Below are positions 46,930 through 55,859 of a DNA stretch of 64,000 nt, in pieces (within the stretch, counting starts at the first letter, position 1; each line of letters starts with the position of its first letter). The translations under genes were made by a program, and so were the position numbers. The stretch comes from Polycladidibacter hongkongensis (GTDB lineage: Bacteria; Pseudomonadota; Alphaproteobacteria; Rhizobiales; Stappiaceae). Below the pieces are notes generated by a model, which had not been told where the DNA came from, did not search any database, and saw only the letters and a program-made list of their open reading frames with translations. The DNA lies in the NCBI RefSeq assembly GCF_001561995.1, contig NZ_LLWC01000008.1, positions 186,001-250,000 on the forward strand, read 5' to 3'.

Positions 46930-47892
46930 ATGAGCAGCACATTTGGCCGCGGCAAAATCTATTCGTCCATTACTGAAACCATCGGCAACACGCCGCTTGT
47001 GCGCCTTGATAAACTGGCAAAAGCACATGGTGCAAAAGCAAACATCCTCGCAAAACTCGAGTTTTTTAATCCGATCGCCAGCGTAAAAGATCGTATTGGC
47101 GTCGCTATGATCGATGCCTTGGAAAACCAGGGAAAAATCAAGCCCGGAAAAACGACCCTCATAGAGCCAACCTCCGGCAATACTGGTATCGCGCTGGCGT
47201 TTGCAGCCGCTGCCAAAGGCTACCGCCTTATCCTTGTAATGCCTGAGACCATGTCTATCGAGCGCCGTAAGATGCTGAAGTTGCTTGGCGCGGATTTGGA
47301 GCTTACCGAAGGGCCAAAAGGCATGAAAGGCGCGGTTGCACGCGCTGAAGAGCTGCTGGGTGAAATCGAAAACGCTGTAATGCCTCAACAGTTCCAAAAC
47401 CCGGCCAATCCGGAGATTCATCGCAACACAACCGCAGAGGAAATCTGGGCCGACACTGAAGGTAAAGTTGATGCATTTGTTTCTGGTATTGGCACCGGCG
47501 GCACGATAACCGGTGTTTCCCAAGTGCTGAAGCAGCGCAAACCGGACCTACATGTGTTGGCAGTTGAGCCGGAAGCTTCCCCAATCCTTTCTGGTGGCGC
47601 CCCCGGCCCCCACAAGATTCAGGGCATCGGTGCAGGATTTGTACCCGATGTGTTGGATACAGGCGTCTATGACGAAGTTGCGCAAGTGAGCAACGAAGAT
47701 GCATTTGCGTTGGCACGCGAAGTAGCGCGAACTGAAGGTATTCCAACCGGTATTTCTTCTGGTGCGGCCCTGAAAGCTGCTCTTGAGCTTGGTAAACAAG
47801 AGCAATACGCCGGTAAAAACATCGTCGTGATTATTCCAAGCTTTGCTGAACGTTACCTCTCAACAGCGCTGTTTGAAGGCCTTGACGATTAA
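46930..47892 (+). CDS. cysK: Cysteine synthase A
   Basis: O-acetylserine sulfhydrylase of 320 aa that makes cysteine with PLP. The PLP lysine is in [10 protein letters not shown]; the substrate loop is [13 protein letters not shown]; the phosphate loop [10 protein letters not shown] and C-terminal Ser in [12 protein letters not shown] are intact. GGAG lies 9 nt before the ATG. It has a hairpin in its leader and a bidirectional terminator after it. Confidence 0.96.
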   Translation: MSSTFGRGKIYSSITETIGNTPLVRLDKLAKAHGAKANILAKLEFFNPIASVKDRIGVAMIDALENQGKIKPGKTTLIEPTSGNTGIALAFAAAAKGYRLILVMPETMSIERRKMLKLLGADLELTEGPKGMKGAVARAEELLGEIENAVMPQQFQNPANPEIHRNTTAEEIWADTEGKVDAFVSGIGTGGTITGVSQVLKQRKPDLHVLAVEPEASPILSGGAPGPHKIQGIGAGFVPDVLDTGVYDEVAQVSNEDAFALAREVARTEGIPTGISSGAALKAALELGKQEQYAGKNIVVIIPSFAERYLSTALFEGLDD

Positions 47893-47919
47893 GATAAAAT
47901 AACTGCTAGGCTGAACGGA

Positions 47920-47944
47920 AAAAGGGCGCTTCAAGCGCCCTTTT
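47920..47944. terminator. Bidirectional terminator between cysK and folC
   Basis: A 10-bp arm stem AAAGGGCGCT with a 3-nt loop and T/A tracts on both sides, between convergent genes. Confidence 0.88.
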
Positions 47945-47981
47945 GCATGTTTGCTCGCCGCGTGCTAGCGCAAGCGCGGCA

Positions 47982-49310
47982 TTAGGTGGGGGGCGTACCG
48001 TTCCGCTCGAGTACCTCCCCGGCTAAGTAAAGCGAGCCGGTTATCAATATGCGCGGTGGCTGAGCCCCATCAAGGGATCGACCTCGCAGCGTGCTGAGAG
48101 CACTTTCAAAATCTGCATAGTGGGATGCGCAAAGCCCGGTGGTGGTCACTGTTTTGGCCAGTTCCTCGGGCTCCACTCCATGCGGAGTTGTGGTGAGTGG
48201 TACACAGAGCACCTCGCTCGCCAGCCCCACAAAATTGCGGAAGTAGCCCTCTAGATCCTTAGAATTCATCATGCCGCATATGAGATAGGTTTCGCGCTCT
48301 TCGCTGTCATTTAGTTCTGCCAGAAAGGTAGATATAGCCCGAGCTGCATCTGGGTTGTGCCCCCCATCTACCCAGATTTCACTACGTAGTGGCAGATCAT
48401 CAACGAGAGCACCCTCCCCAAGCCTTTGCAGCCGCGCCGGCCAACGTGTTGTCGTCAAAGCATGATCTACCTCGGTAAAGTGGTCTGTGTTTTGCAAAAG
48501 GCCGCCAGCTCGTAGCGCCGCAATCGCTAGGCCTGCGTTTTCTATCTGATGTTGGCCGCTCATACGGGGCAGCTTTAGGTCCAATAAGGCGTTTTGATCC
48601 TCAAAAACAAAACGCCCATCTTGACGCATTGCGGCAAAATCCTGCCCAAAAACAGTGAAAGGCGCCTTTAGCTTTGCAGCTTGTCGATGCAAAACCTTTT
48701 CAACTTCCTCTGTTTGCTGTGCGCTCACAACCGGGCAGCCCGCTTTAATTATGCCTGCCTTCTCAGCTGCGATGCCGGCCAGGTCAGACCCTAGAAAATT
48801 CTCGTGGTCCCTGGAAATTGGCGTGATGACGCTCACCAAAGGCGCATCAATCACATTTGTGGCATCGTACAGGCCGCCTAGCCCGACCTCTAGTATAAGA
48901 TAATCTGCTGGGTTTTGTGCAAAGAGCCAAAGCGCTGTTGCTGTTGTAGCTTCGAAAAAAGTTATTTCTTGCCCCGCGTTCACAGCAAGTACATGGGTAA
49001 GCGCATCGATAAGCGCGCCATCCCCAACAAATCCATCTGGTTGGCCAAGGCGAATGCGCTCGTTAAAGCGGCATAGGTGCGGCGAAGAATACACATGAGC
49101 GCTTTTGCCAAGGGCACGAAGGGCGGAGCGCAGAAACGCGCTCGTAGAGCCTTTGCCGTTAGTGCCTGCCACATGAATGACCGGCGGCAACTTGCGCTGA
49201 GGTTCCCCAAGATCTCGCAGGAGGCGCTGCATTCGCTCAAGCGATAGATCTATCTCGCTTGGATGTAGTGCCATGAACTGGTCGAGCAACCCTTGTAGTG
49301 TGCTTTGCAT
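47982..49310 (-). CDS. folC: Folylpolyglutamate/dihydrofolate synthase
   Basis: Adds glutamates to (dihydro)folate; 442 aa. The ATP loop GTNGKGSTSAFLRSAL, FEATTATALWLFA, EVGLGGLYDATNVID and the C-terminal domain (HNPDAARAISTFLAEL) are intact. It follows accD by about 120 bp with a terminator in the gap. The order trpA-accD-folC is kept here, but trpF-trpB lies 8 kb beyond folC. Confidence 0.96.
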   Translation of the reverse strand: MQSTLQGLLDQFMALHPSEIDLSLERMQRLLRDLGEPQRKLPPVIHVAGTNGKGSTSAFLRSALRALGKSAHVYSSPHLCRFNERIRLGQPDGFVGDGALIDALTHVLAVNAGQEITFFEATTATALWLFAQNPADYLILEVGLGGLYDATNVIDAPLVSVITPISRDHENFLGSDLAGIAAEKAGIIKAGCPVVSAQQTEEVEKVLHRQAAKLKAPFTVFGQDFAAMRQDGRFVFEDQNALLDLKLPRMSGQHQIENAGLAIAALRAGGLLQNTDHFTEVDHALTTTRWPARLQRLGEGALVDDLPLRSEIWVDGGHNPDAARAISTFLAELNDSEERETYLICGMMNSKDLEGYFRNFVGLASEVLCVPLTTTPHGVEPEELAKTVTTTGLCASHYADFESALSTLRGRSLDGAQPPRILITGSLYLAGEVLERNGTPPT

Positions 49311-49375
49311 AGGCTTGCCCCTATTGTTTCAGCGCTGCAATTGCCGCATTTGCAATTACCCTAGATCTAAACGGC

Positions 49376-49398
49376 AAAGCCCGGCAGGGCCGGGCTTT
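49376..49398 (-). terminator. Rho-independent terminator of accD
   Basis: A 10-bp perfect stem AAAGCCCGGC with a 3-nt loop between accD and folC. The minus-strand T-run is short (TTT), so it may be leaky and let folC be read from trpA-accD. Confidence 0.7.
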
Positions 49399-49432
49399 AC
49401 TTTATTCTTTAAGTGAGCCTTATGCCCAGTTG

Positions 49433-50350
49433 TTAGGCGCTTGCGGCTGCTTCAGAAGCAGGCTTTTCCAGCAAAGCCGTATCAAGGACAGGCAGTGGCG
49501 TATCTCGCTTCATCAGCAGATTGCAAAGCCGCGAGATGGTTTCTTTCATCTCGTGTCTATGAACAACCATATCGACCATGCCGTGATCGCGCAAATATTC
49601 CGAACGCTGGAAACCTTCAGGCAGTTTTTCGCGAATTGTCTGCTCAATCACCCGTTGCCCGGCAAAGCCGATAAGCGCACCTGGTTCCGCTAGGTGCACA
49701 TCACCGAGCATCGCGTAGGATGCGGTGACGCCGCCAGTTGTCGGGTTTGTAAGAACCACGATATAAGGCAGGCCAGCGTCACGCAGCATTTGCACAGCTA
49801 CAGTGGTGCGCGGCAGTTGCATTAACGATAAGATGCCTTCTTGCATGCGCGCTCCGCCAGAAGCGGCGAACATGATGAACGGTGTTTTGTTCTCAACAGC
49901 AGTTTCCATGCCGCGGATAATTGCTTCACCAGCGGCCATGCCAAGCGAACCACCCATGAAAGCGAAATCCTGAACTGCAGCCGTCATGGCAAGGCCGTTC
50001 ACGTCACCCTTTGCTACGAAAACAGAATCCTTCAGATCTGTTTTTGCTTTTGCATCTTTCAAGCGGTCAACATAGCGCCGTTGATCGCGGAATTTGAGTG
50101 GGTCAGTCATGACTTCCGGCGTTTCAATTTCATCAAACTTGCCATCATCAAAGAACAGTTCCAAGCGCTTCTTTCCAGAAATGCGCATATGGAAGTTTGA
50201 GTTTGGAACCACCCATTGGTTGGCCTCAAGGTCACGATGAAAGACCATTTCGCCAGTTTCAGGGCATTTGATCCAAAGGTTCTCCGGCACCTCGCGCTTT
50301 TCAAGAAAGCTGCGGATTTTGGGCCGAACGACGTTATTAATCCAGTTCAC
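49433..50350 (-). CDS. accD: Acetyl-CoA carboxylase carboxyltransferase beta subunit
   Basis: With AccA transfers carboxyl from biotin to acetyl-CoA, giving malonyl-CoA. From a GTG start at 50350 (usual N-terminus [11 protein letters not shown]) it has 305 aa. The carboxyltransferase core ([43 protein letters not shown]) is intact. The N-terminal zinc ribbon is not: of the four ligands only Cys29 remains; the others are Thr32, Val48 and Ser51. It follows trpA by about 80 bp. Confidence 0.95.
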   Translation of the reverse strand: MNWINNVVRPKIRSFLEKREVPENLWIKCPETGEMVFHRDLEANQWVVPNSNFHMRISGKKRLELFFDDGKFDEIETPEVMTDPLKFRDQRRYVDRLKDAKAKTDLKDSVFVAKGDVNGLAMTAAVQDFAFMGGSLGMAAGEAIIRGMETAVENKTPFIMFAASGGARMQEGILSLMQLPRTTVAVQMLRDAGLPYIVVLTNPTTGGVTASYAMLGDVHLAEPGALIGFAGQRVIEQTIREKLPEGFQRSEYLRDHGMVDMVVHRHEMKETISRLCNLLMKRDTPLPVLDTALLEKPASEAAASA

Positions 50351-50429
50351 GGGCAACACCGCCAGTTGTTGACACTAATCTCGAGAAATTTGGCAGACAC
50401 TAACGCCAAGCGAGTAAAAAAGCAAAAGG

Positions 50430-51260
50430 CTATTTTGTGGCCCTGTTAACACCGCCGCGCAAATCACGCACTACCGACGCAACGGCGTCAACGGTTGTGT
50501 CCGTTGCTTTGTCTTCAGCATCAAGCGAGCCACGGACGGCCTCAACAAGCACAGAGCCAACGACCACGCCCGCAGCGTTTTTGCCAATTGCCTCCGCCTG
50601 TGCCGCTGTTTTCACGCCAAAGCCTACACAAATTGGCAGAGCCGTATGCGCCTGGATGCGGGAAACGGCAGCTGCCACCTCGTTCGTGTCAGCACCCTTT
50701 GCACCCGTAATGCCATTAACCGAGACGTAGTAAACAAAGCCTGAGGTGTTTTCCAATACAACAGGAAGGCGGGATTCGTCGGTTGTGGGTGTTGTCAGGC
50801 GAATAAAGCTCACGCCTGCTTCAAGCGCTGGAATGCAAAATTCATCATCAGCTTCAGCTGGGAGATCAACAATAATAAACCCGTCAACACCTGCTTCTTT
50901 TGCTTCCTTGGCAAAAACGGCCGGTCCGCGCACATAGACAGGGTTATAGTAGCCCATAAGCACGATAGGGGTTTCATCATCTGCTTCGCGAAACCTGCGA
51001 ACCATGTCCAGTGTTTTGTCCATGGTATGCCCGCCCGCGAGTGCGCGCTGTGTAGATAGCTGGATCGGCACGCCCTCTGCCATCGGGTCGGAAAATGGCA
51101 TTCCAAGCTCAATCACATCAGCGCCAGCGCCTGGAAGTGCGTCTAAAATCGCTTGAGATGTCGCCAAATCTGGGTCTCCTGCTGTAACAAATGTTACCAA
51201 AGCGGGGCGCCCTTCGGCTTTTAACTGGGCAAAGCGACGATCAAGACGAGTCTGTTCCAT
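50430..51260 (-). CDS. trpA: Tryptophan synthase alpha subunit
   Basis: Splits indole-3-glycerol phosphate to indole and glyceraldehyde 3-phosphate; 276 aa. The TIM-barrel signatures [11 protein letters not shown], the catalytic Glu in [17 protein letters not shown], Asp in [15 protein letters not shown] and [11 protein letters not shown] are clear. The ATG at 51260 is preferred to one at 51278. A TTGACA box at 51327-51322 may be its -35 element, with a weak -10. It leads trpA-accD-folC, apart from trpB. Confidence 0.95.
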   Translation of the reverse strand: MEQTRLDRRFAQLKAEGRPALVTFVTAGDPDLATSQAILDALPGAGADVIELGMPFSDPMAEGVPIQLSTQRALAGGHTMDKTLDMVRRFREADDETPIVLMGYYNPVYVRGPAVFAKEAKEAGVDGFIIVDLPAEADDEFCIPALEAGVSFIRLTTPTTDESRLPVVLENTSGFVYYVSVNGITGAKGADTNEVAAAVSRIQAHTALPICVGFGVKTAAQAEAIGKNAAGVVVGSVLVEAVRGSLDAEDKATDTTVDAVASVVRDLRGGVNRATK

Positions 51261-51526
51261 TCCACCAACCATAATCATAAAAAGAAAGGGGTTTATCCTG
51301 ATGTAGACGCTTTTTTTCTCTTGTCAATCAAAGCAATTCCAAACCTGATAAAAATCGCCTGCCATTGCCACAAAACTCGCGCCATTCTTGCCTGAGGTTG
51401 TGATGCGAAAGGAAATGCACAGGAAAGGTGTAAAGTGGCAGTAGCAAGTGTGAAAAGTGTGTTCTGCATCGTTGAGCATATTTTAATCTGACCTAGGGAT
51501 ACTACCGGTTGTTACTGGAGGTACCT

Positions 51527-51886
51527 GTGTTCGATGCCTTAAGTTGGGTTGCACTAGCCCTGATTTTCTTTGTGTTCCTCGTCTTTGTTTATGGAATCGT
51601 CTATATTCATGACATTCCAGCGCAAATAGCCGAGCGCCGTCATCACCCCCATGCAGATGCGATCCACGCAGCTGGCTGGGTGTCTTTGTTTACACTACAT
51701 GCTCTTTGGCCGTTTCTATGGGTTTGGGCGATGGCTTATCGACCTGAGCGTGGCTTTGGTTTTGGCCTGTCTTCCCCAAAGCATGACCCGCTCCTGAGTG
51801 AAAAGCTCCTTGAGCTACAGGAGAAAGTTGCTGCCTTGGAGCTACAAAAACAAAGCACAGATGAACGTGAAGGAGGGCAAAACTAA
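51527..51886 (+). CDS. DUF3302 (YiaW-like) inner-membrane protein
   Basis: A 119-aa DUF3302 protein with two membrane segments: about 5-25 (WVALALIFFVFLVFVYG) and about 55-75 (GWVSLFTLHALWPFLWVWAM), with a predicted coiled tail LEKLLELQEKVAALELQK-like. It starts with GTG because GGAGG lies 5 nt upstream. It shares one nucleotide with the next gene (TAATG), so the two are translationally coupled, as in E. coli yiaW-yiaV. Confidence 0.85.
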   Translation: MFDALSWVALALIFFVFLVFVYGIVYIHDIPAQIAERRHHPHADAIHAAGWVSLFTLHALWPFLWVWAMAYRPERGFGFGLSSPKHDPLLSEKLLELQEKVAALELQKQSTDEREGGQN

Positions 51887-53013
51887 TGGAAACACTCATG
51901 CTGTTAACCTACGCTGCCCTTTGTGTGGTCGCGTTCAAGGTGTTTAAAATACCGGTAACTGGGTACTCAGTTACAACGGCAGCGCTTGGCGGTTTTTTAT
52001 TGATCGGCGCCATTATCGTGGCGATGAACTATTCGCACCCTACGTCAACAATCGCGCGGACTTTTTATAGAACCACCCCAATCATCTCCACTCATCGTCA
52101 GCTGGTGACAGAGGTCTGGGTTAAGCCAAATACCCTGATAAAAAAGGGGGAGCCGCTATTCAAGGTTGATAGCTTCCCCTACGAAAATCACGTTCGACAA
52201 TTAGAAGCCCGCCGTGCTGTTATCGTTGCGAAGTTTGAATCGCAAAAACAAGCTGTGCTCGATGCTGAGGCAGGTGTGTCTGCGGCAAAGGCTGCGCTTG
52301 ATCTTGCAATTATTCGTCGCGATGACGCCAAAGACTTGGCAGATAAACAGGTCGGCACTGTTGCCGCATTGCAATTCCGAGACAACGAAGTGCAGGCAGC
52401 GCAATCCTCTTTAAAAAGCGCCTATGCCAATCTGGAGACCGCCCGCTTTGCGGTAAGTGCAACAGTGGCGGATGGGACTGCGGCTGAAATTGACGAAGTC
52501 GATGCGCAGATCGCCAAAGAAAAGTGGAACATCAAGCATGCAACAGTAAGAGCACCAGAAGACGGCTATGCCACAAACTTTGCGATCACGCCGGGATACA
52601 TGGCGCGGCGCTTGTTCCCTTCCATGGTGTTCATCGCAAAGCAAGAGCGCGATGTTGTTGGTAGTTTTCTGCAGATCCATATGCAACGGCTAACCCCCGG
52701 CGACGAGGCCGAGGTCATCTTTCAGGGGCTACCGGGCAGAGTGTTCAAGGGCAAAGTCTATCAGCAGCTTGATTACATCGCAGCAGGGCAGCTAGAGCCA
52801 ACAGGTACTCTAATCACGCCGGAATCTCGTGCAGCTCCTGGGCGTATCAGTGTCATCATCAAGATCGATCAAGACATGTCGCAGTTTGAACTGCCCGGAG
52901 GGTCGTTTGCTCAAGTGGCGGTGTATACCGATGAGCTTGAACCGCTCCAGATTATTCGCCGTATTCTGCTACGAATGCAGTCTTGGCTCTACTACCTTTC
53001 CTTTGACCACTAG
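51886..53013 (+). CDS. HlyD/EmrA-type membrane fusion protein (YiaV-like)
   Basis: A 375-aa periplasmic adaptor: two or three hydrophobic segments at the N-terminus (about 3-45), a biotinyl-lipoyl-like part (VTEVWVKPNTLIKKGEPLF), a coiled coil (about 105-205, AKFESQKQAVLDAEAGVSA), the closing lipoyl half (VRAPEDGYATNFAI) and a beta-barrel end. No partner transporter or outer-membrane channel lies beside it; DUF3302/HlyD pairs usually stand alone and their substrate is unknown. Confidence 0.9.
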   Translation: METLMLLTYAALCVVAFKVFKIPVTGYSVTTAALGGFLLIGAIIVAMNYSHPTSTIARTFYRTTPIISTHRQLVTEVWVKPNTLIKKGEPLFKVDSFPYENHVRQLEARRAVIVAKFESQKQAVLDAEAGVSAAKAALDLAIIRRDDAKDLADKQVGTVAALQFRDNEVQAAQSSLKSAYANLETARFAVSATVADGTAAEIDEVDAQIAKEKWNIKHATVRAPEDGYATNFAITPGYMARRLFPSMVFIAKQERDVVGSFLQIHMQRLTPGDEAEVIFQGLPGRVFKGKVYQQLDYIAAGQLEPTGTLITPESRAAPGRISVIIKIDQDMSQFELPGGSFAQVAVYTDELEPLQIIRRILLRMQSWLYYLSFDH

Positions 53014-53014
53014 C

Positions 53015-53043
53015 AAAAAAGCCCCGCTTAACAAAAGCGGGGC
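53015..53043 (-). terminator. Rho-independent terminator of trpS
   Basis: A 9-bp perfect stem GCCCCGCTT with a 5-nt loop, followed on the minus strand by six T residues; it can also serve the convergent HlyD gene less well. Confidence 0.88.
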
Positions 53044-53070
53044 CCAGTATTTTTGCCGCAAGAGCTCTTG

Positions 53071-54153
53071 TTAGCTGCGTCGCGCTTCTAAGAAGCCCAC
53101 AATTCGCCGCACATCGTGCAAAACAGGCTCGGCGATGGCGCTGGCCCGCTCCGCCCCATCTTTCAGCACCGTGTCGATAGCAGCAGCATCGTTCATCAAG
53201 CGGGTCATTTCACCGTTCATAGGTGCCAACTTTTCAACGGCCAGCTCGGAAAGCGCAGGCTTGAATGCCGAGAACTGCTGACCCCCAAACTCGCTCAGCA
53301 CATCCGCTTTGCTTTTGCCGGAAAGCGCAGCGTAAATGCCCACAAGATTATCAGCCTCGGCGCGCCCTTCCAGCCCATCAACTTCGCTCGGCAGCGCGTC
53401 AGGGTCGGTCTTGGCTTTCTTGATCTTCTTGGCGATCGTGTCTGCATCGTCGGTTAGGTTGATGCGGGACAAGTCAGATGGATCAGACTTGGACATCTTC
53501 TTATTGCCATCGCGCAGGCTCATAATGCGGGTTGCTGGCCCTGCAATCATTGGCTCGGTCAGCGGGAAGAAGATTTCCTCGGGAGACTCGTGGCTCGGCT
53601 CAGGGTTCGGCACGCCTAGCCCCAGCTCTTTGATCTGCTCGTCAAAATCGTTGTTAAACTTCTGGGCGATATCGCGGGTCAGCTCCAAATGCTGCTTCTG
53701 GTCATCGCCAACAGGCACGTGCGTCGCCCGGTAAGCCAGAATGTCCGCAGCCATCAGGTTTGGATAAGCGAACAGGCCAACCGAAGCATTCTCTGCATGC
53801 TTGCCTGCTTTGTCTTTAAACTGCGTCATCCGCTTCAGCCAGCCCATGCGGGCAACACAGTTAAAGATCCACGCCAATTCCGCATGTTCGCGTACTTGGC
53901 TTTGGTTAAAGATAATCGCTTTTTTCGGATCAATTCCGGCAGCAAGATAAGCCGCTGTCACTTCGCGCGTTGCCCGTGTCAGCTCGGCTGGATCCTGCCA
54001 TACAGTAATGGCATGCAGATCAACAACGCAGTAGATGGATTCCATCTGGTCTTGCAATGGAACAAAACGAGAGATCGCACCAAGGTAGTTGCCAAGATGC
54101 AGGTTACCAGTGGGTTGAACACCGGAAAAAACGCGACTTTGAAAGGTCGTCAT
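53071..54153 (-). CDS. trpS: Tryptophanyl-tRNA synthetase
   Basis: Class Ic synthetase of 360 aa that charges tRNA-Trp. The HIGH-like motif is [15 protein letters not shown] near the start, and KMSKS reads [10 protein letters not shown]. An insert of about 30 residues precedes KMSKS ([18 protein letters not shown]), as in other alphaproteobacterial TrpS. AGGGA precedes the ATG. It is 134 bp after murJ in the same direction, so a shared unit with glnD-murJ is possible. Confidence 0.96.
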   Translation of the reverse strand: MTTFQSRVFSGVQPTGNLHLGNYLGAISRFVPLQDQMESIYCVVDLHAITVWQDPAELTRATREVTAAYLAAGIDPKKAIIFNQSQVREHAELAWIFNCVARMGWLKRMTQFKDKAGKHAENASVGLFAYPNLMAADILAYRATHVPVGDDQKQHLELTRDIAQKFNNDFDEQIKELGLGVPNPEPSHESPEEIFFPLTEPMIAGPATRIMSLRDGNKKMSKSDPSDLSRINLTDDADTIAKKIKKAKTDPDALPSEVDGLEGRAEADNLVGIYAALSGKSKADVLSEFGGQQFSAFKPALSELAVEKLAPMNGEMTRLMNDAAAIDTVLKDGAERASAIAEPVLHDVRRIVGFLEARRS

Positions 54154-54287
54154 TGAAAAATCCCTAGGTTACGGCCTGTTGGAAGGGCCTAAAGTGGGCT
54201 GGAAATTGCGTGGCTGTTATGGCGAGTTTGGCCGCTTTTCGCAAGTGCTGGCGGGTAACAGGCCGCCGGAAAACACGGGCGCGCCTG

Positions 54288-55847
54288 TTAGCGGCGCAAC
54301 ATGCGCTTCATATGTCCCAGCAGATCAACCGCCCCGCTTAGCTGCACAAACAGCACAAACGAGGCAACCCCAGCCAGTACCAGCGCCATCAGCGCGGCAA
54401 AGCGAACTGCAAAGACACCTTGCCATAGATAAGCCGCCAAGGCTCCCTCAAGAAAATACACAACTCCGCCCATCAACGTGCTGGCCAGCAGCAGCAGCGG
54501 CACGCGGCGCAAAAGCGCAGCATCAAGTTGAAAATGTCCTCGTCGCCACAAGCTCACACCTAGCAGCGCCGCATTCACCCAGCCCGCAACAGCGGTAGCA
54601 ACGGCAATACCCACATGGGCAAGCAGTGGAAACAGCGCCAGCGAAAGCCCCACATTGACCACCATGGAAGCAGCTGCAAAGTGCATTGGTGTCTTGGTAT
54701 CTTCGCGTGCAAAATAGCCCGGCGACAGCATCTTGATCAGCACAAATGCAGGCAAACCAAGCGCAAAGGCGCGCAGTGCCGCCGCCGTCTGCGCCACAGC
54801 TTCGCCGCTGAAAGCGCCGCGTTGGAAAAGCACGGCCACGATCGCATCAGGGATAATAAGCAGGGCCAGCGCAGCAGGGAGGGTGAGCGCAAGCGCAAAC
54901 TCCATGGAGCGGTTTTGCGCGTGCAATGCCGCCTCGTTCTCGCCCGCGCGCAGTTGCCGGGTTAAACTTGGCAGCAGCACCACCCCAATGGCAATGCCGA
55001 CGACGCCAAGTGGCAATTGATAGACTCGATCAGCATAATAAAGATAAGAGTTGGCGCTCTCTTGCAGTGAGGCGATAATGGTGCCCACAGTAACATTTAT
55101 CTGCGTGATCCCGCCCGCCAGAACCCCGGGCACACCAAGCACGAGCAGGCGTTTTACCCCTTTGGTAAAGCGTGGCCGCTTCAGCGGAATGGAAAAGCCA
55201 ACCTGCCGCAAATCCACCAGAACCAAAAGCAGTTGCACCACTCCGGCAACCGCCACGCCCCACGCGAGCATTATGCCTGTACTGCGATCAGAAAGATCGC
55301 CCAGTATCCAGATGATCGCAAAAACACAGATCATGACGACATTGAGCATTACTGGCGCAAAAGCGGCCATAAAAAACCGCTCAAGGCTGTTCAAAATGCC
55401 GCTAACAAAGGCCAAGAGAGACATAAAGATCAGGTAGGGAAAGGTGATGCGCGCCATTAGCGTGGTGAGAGCGAATTTTTCCGCTTCACTGCCATACCCC
55501 GGCGCAAGAACCATCACCAAAAGAGGCATTGCAATTTGCGCCAATGCCGTAATTAACAGCAAGACGCTTAAGAGTCCTGCCCCAACTTCGCCGGCAAATT
55601 GCCTTGCGCCGCTTTGTCCTTCCTCTTCCAGCTTGCGGGCAAACAGTGGCACAAAGGCAGAGTTAAACGCCCCTTCCGCAAACAACCGCCGAAACAGGTT
55701 GGGCAAGCGAAAGGCAACCACGAAAGCATCTGCCACCGGTCCGGTTCCAACGGTTGCGGCCAACATGACATCGCGGATAAAGCCCAGCAAGCGGCTTAGC
55801 AAAGTGGCTCCACCAACCTTGGCGAAGTTTTTGATCAATGAGGACAA
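54288..55847 (-). CDS. murJ: Lipid II flippase MurJ
   Basis: Flips lipid II across the inner membrane for peptidoglycan synthesis; 519 aa with about 14 hydrophobic segments throughout. The N-terminal signature ATLLSRLLGFIRDVMLAATV and NLFRRLFAEGAFNSAFVPLF are diagnostic for MurJ/MviN. The start is a TTG at 55847 (MSSLIKNFAKVGG) with only a weak site, 12 bp after glnD, so translation may be coupled to glnD. The glnD-murJ-trpS order is typical of alphaproteobacteria. Confidence 0.95.
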   Translation of the reverse strand: MSSLIKNFAKVGGATLLSRLLGFIRDVMLAATVGTGPVADAFVVAFRLPNLFRRLFAEGAFNSAFVPLFARKLEEEGQSGARQFAGEVGAGLLSVLLLITALAQIAMPLLVMVLAPGYGSEAEKFALTTLMARITFPYLIFMSLLAFVSGILNSLERFFMAAFAPVMLNVVMICVFAIIWILGDLSDRSTGIMLAWGVAVAGVVQLLLVLVDLRQVGFSIPLKRPRFTKGVKRLLVLGVPGVLAGGITQINVTVGTIIASLQESANSYLYYADRVYQLPLGVVGIAIGVVLLPSLTRQLRAGENEAALHAQNRSMEFALALTLPAALALLIIPDAIVAVLFQRGAFSGEAVAQTAAALRAFALGLPAFVLIKMLSPGYFAREDTKTPMHFAAASMVVNVGLSLALFPLLAHVGIAVATAVAGWVNAALLGVSLWRRGHFQLDAALLRRVPLLLLASTLMGGVVYFLEGALAAYLWQGVFAVRFAALMALVLAGVASFVLFVQLSGAVDLLGHMKRMLRR

Positions 55848-55859
55848 TAAACAAGCTCG

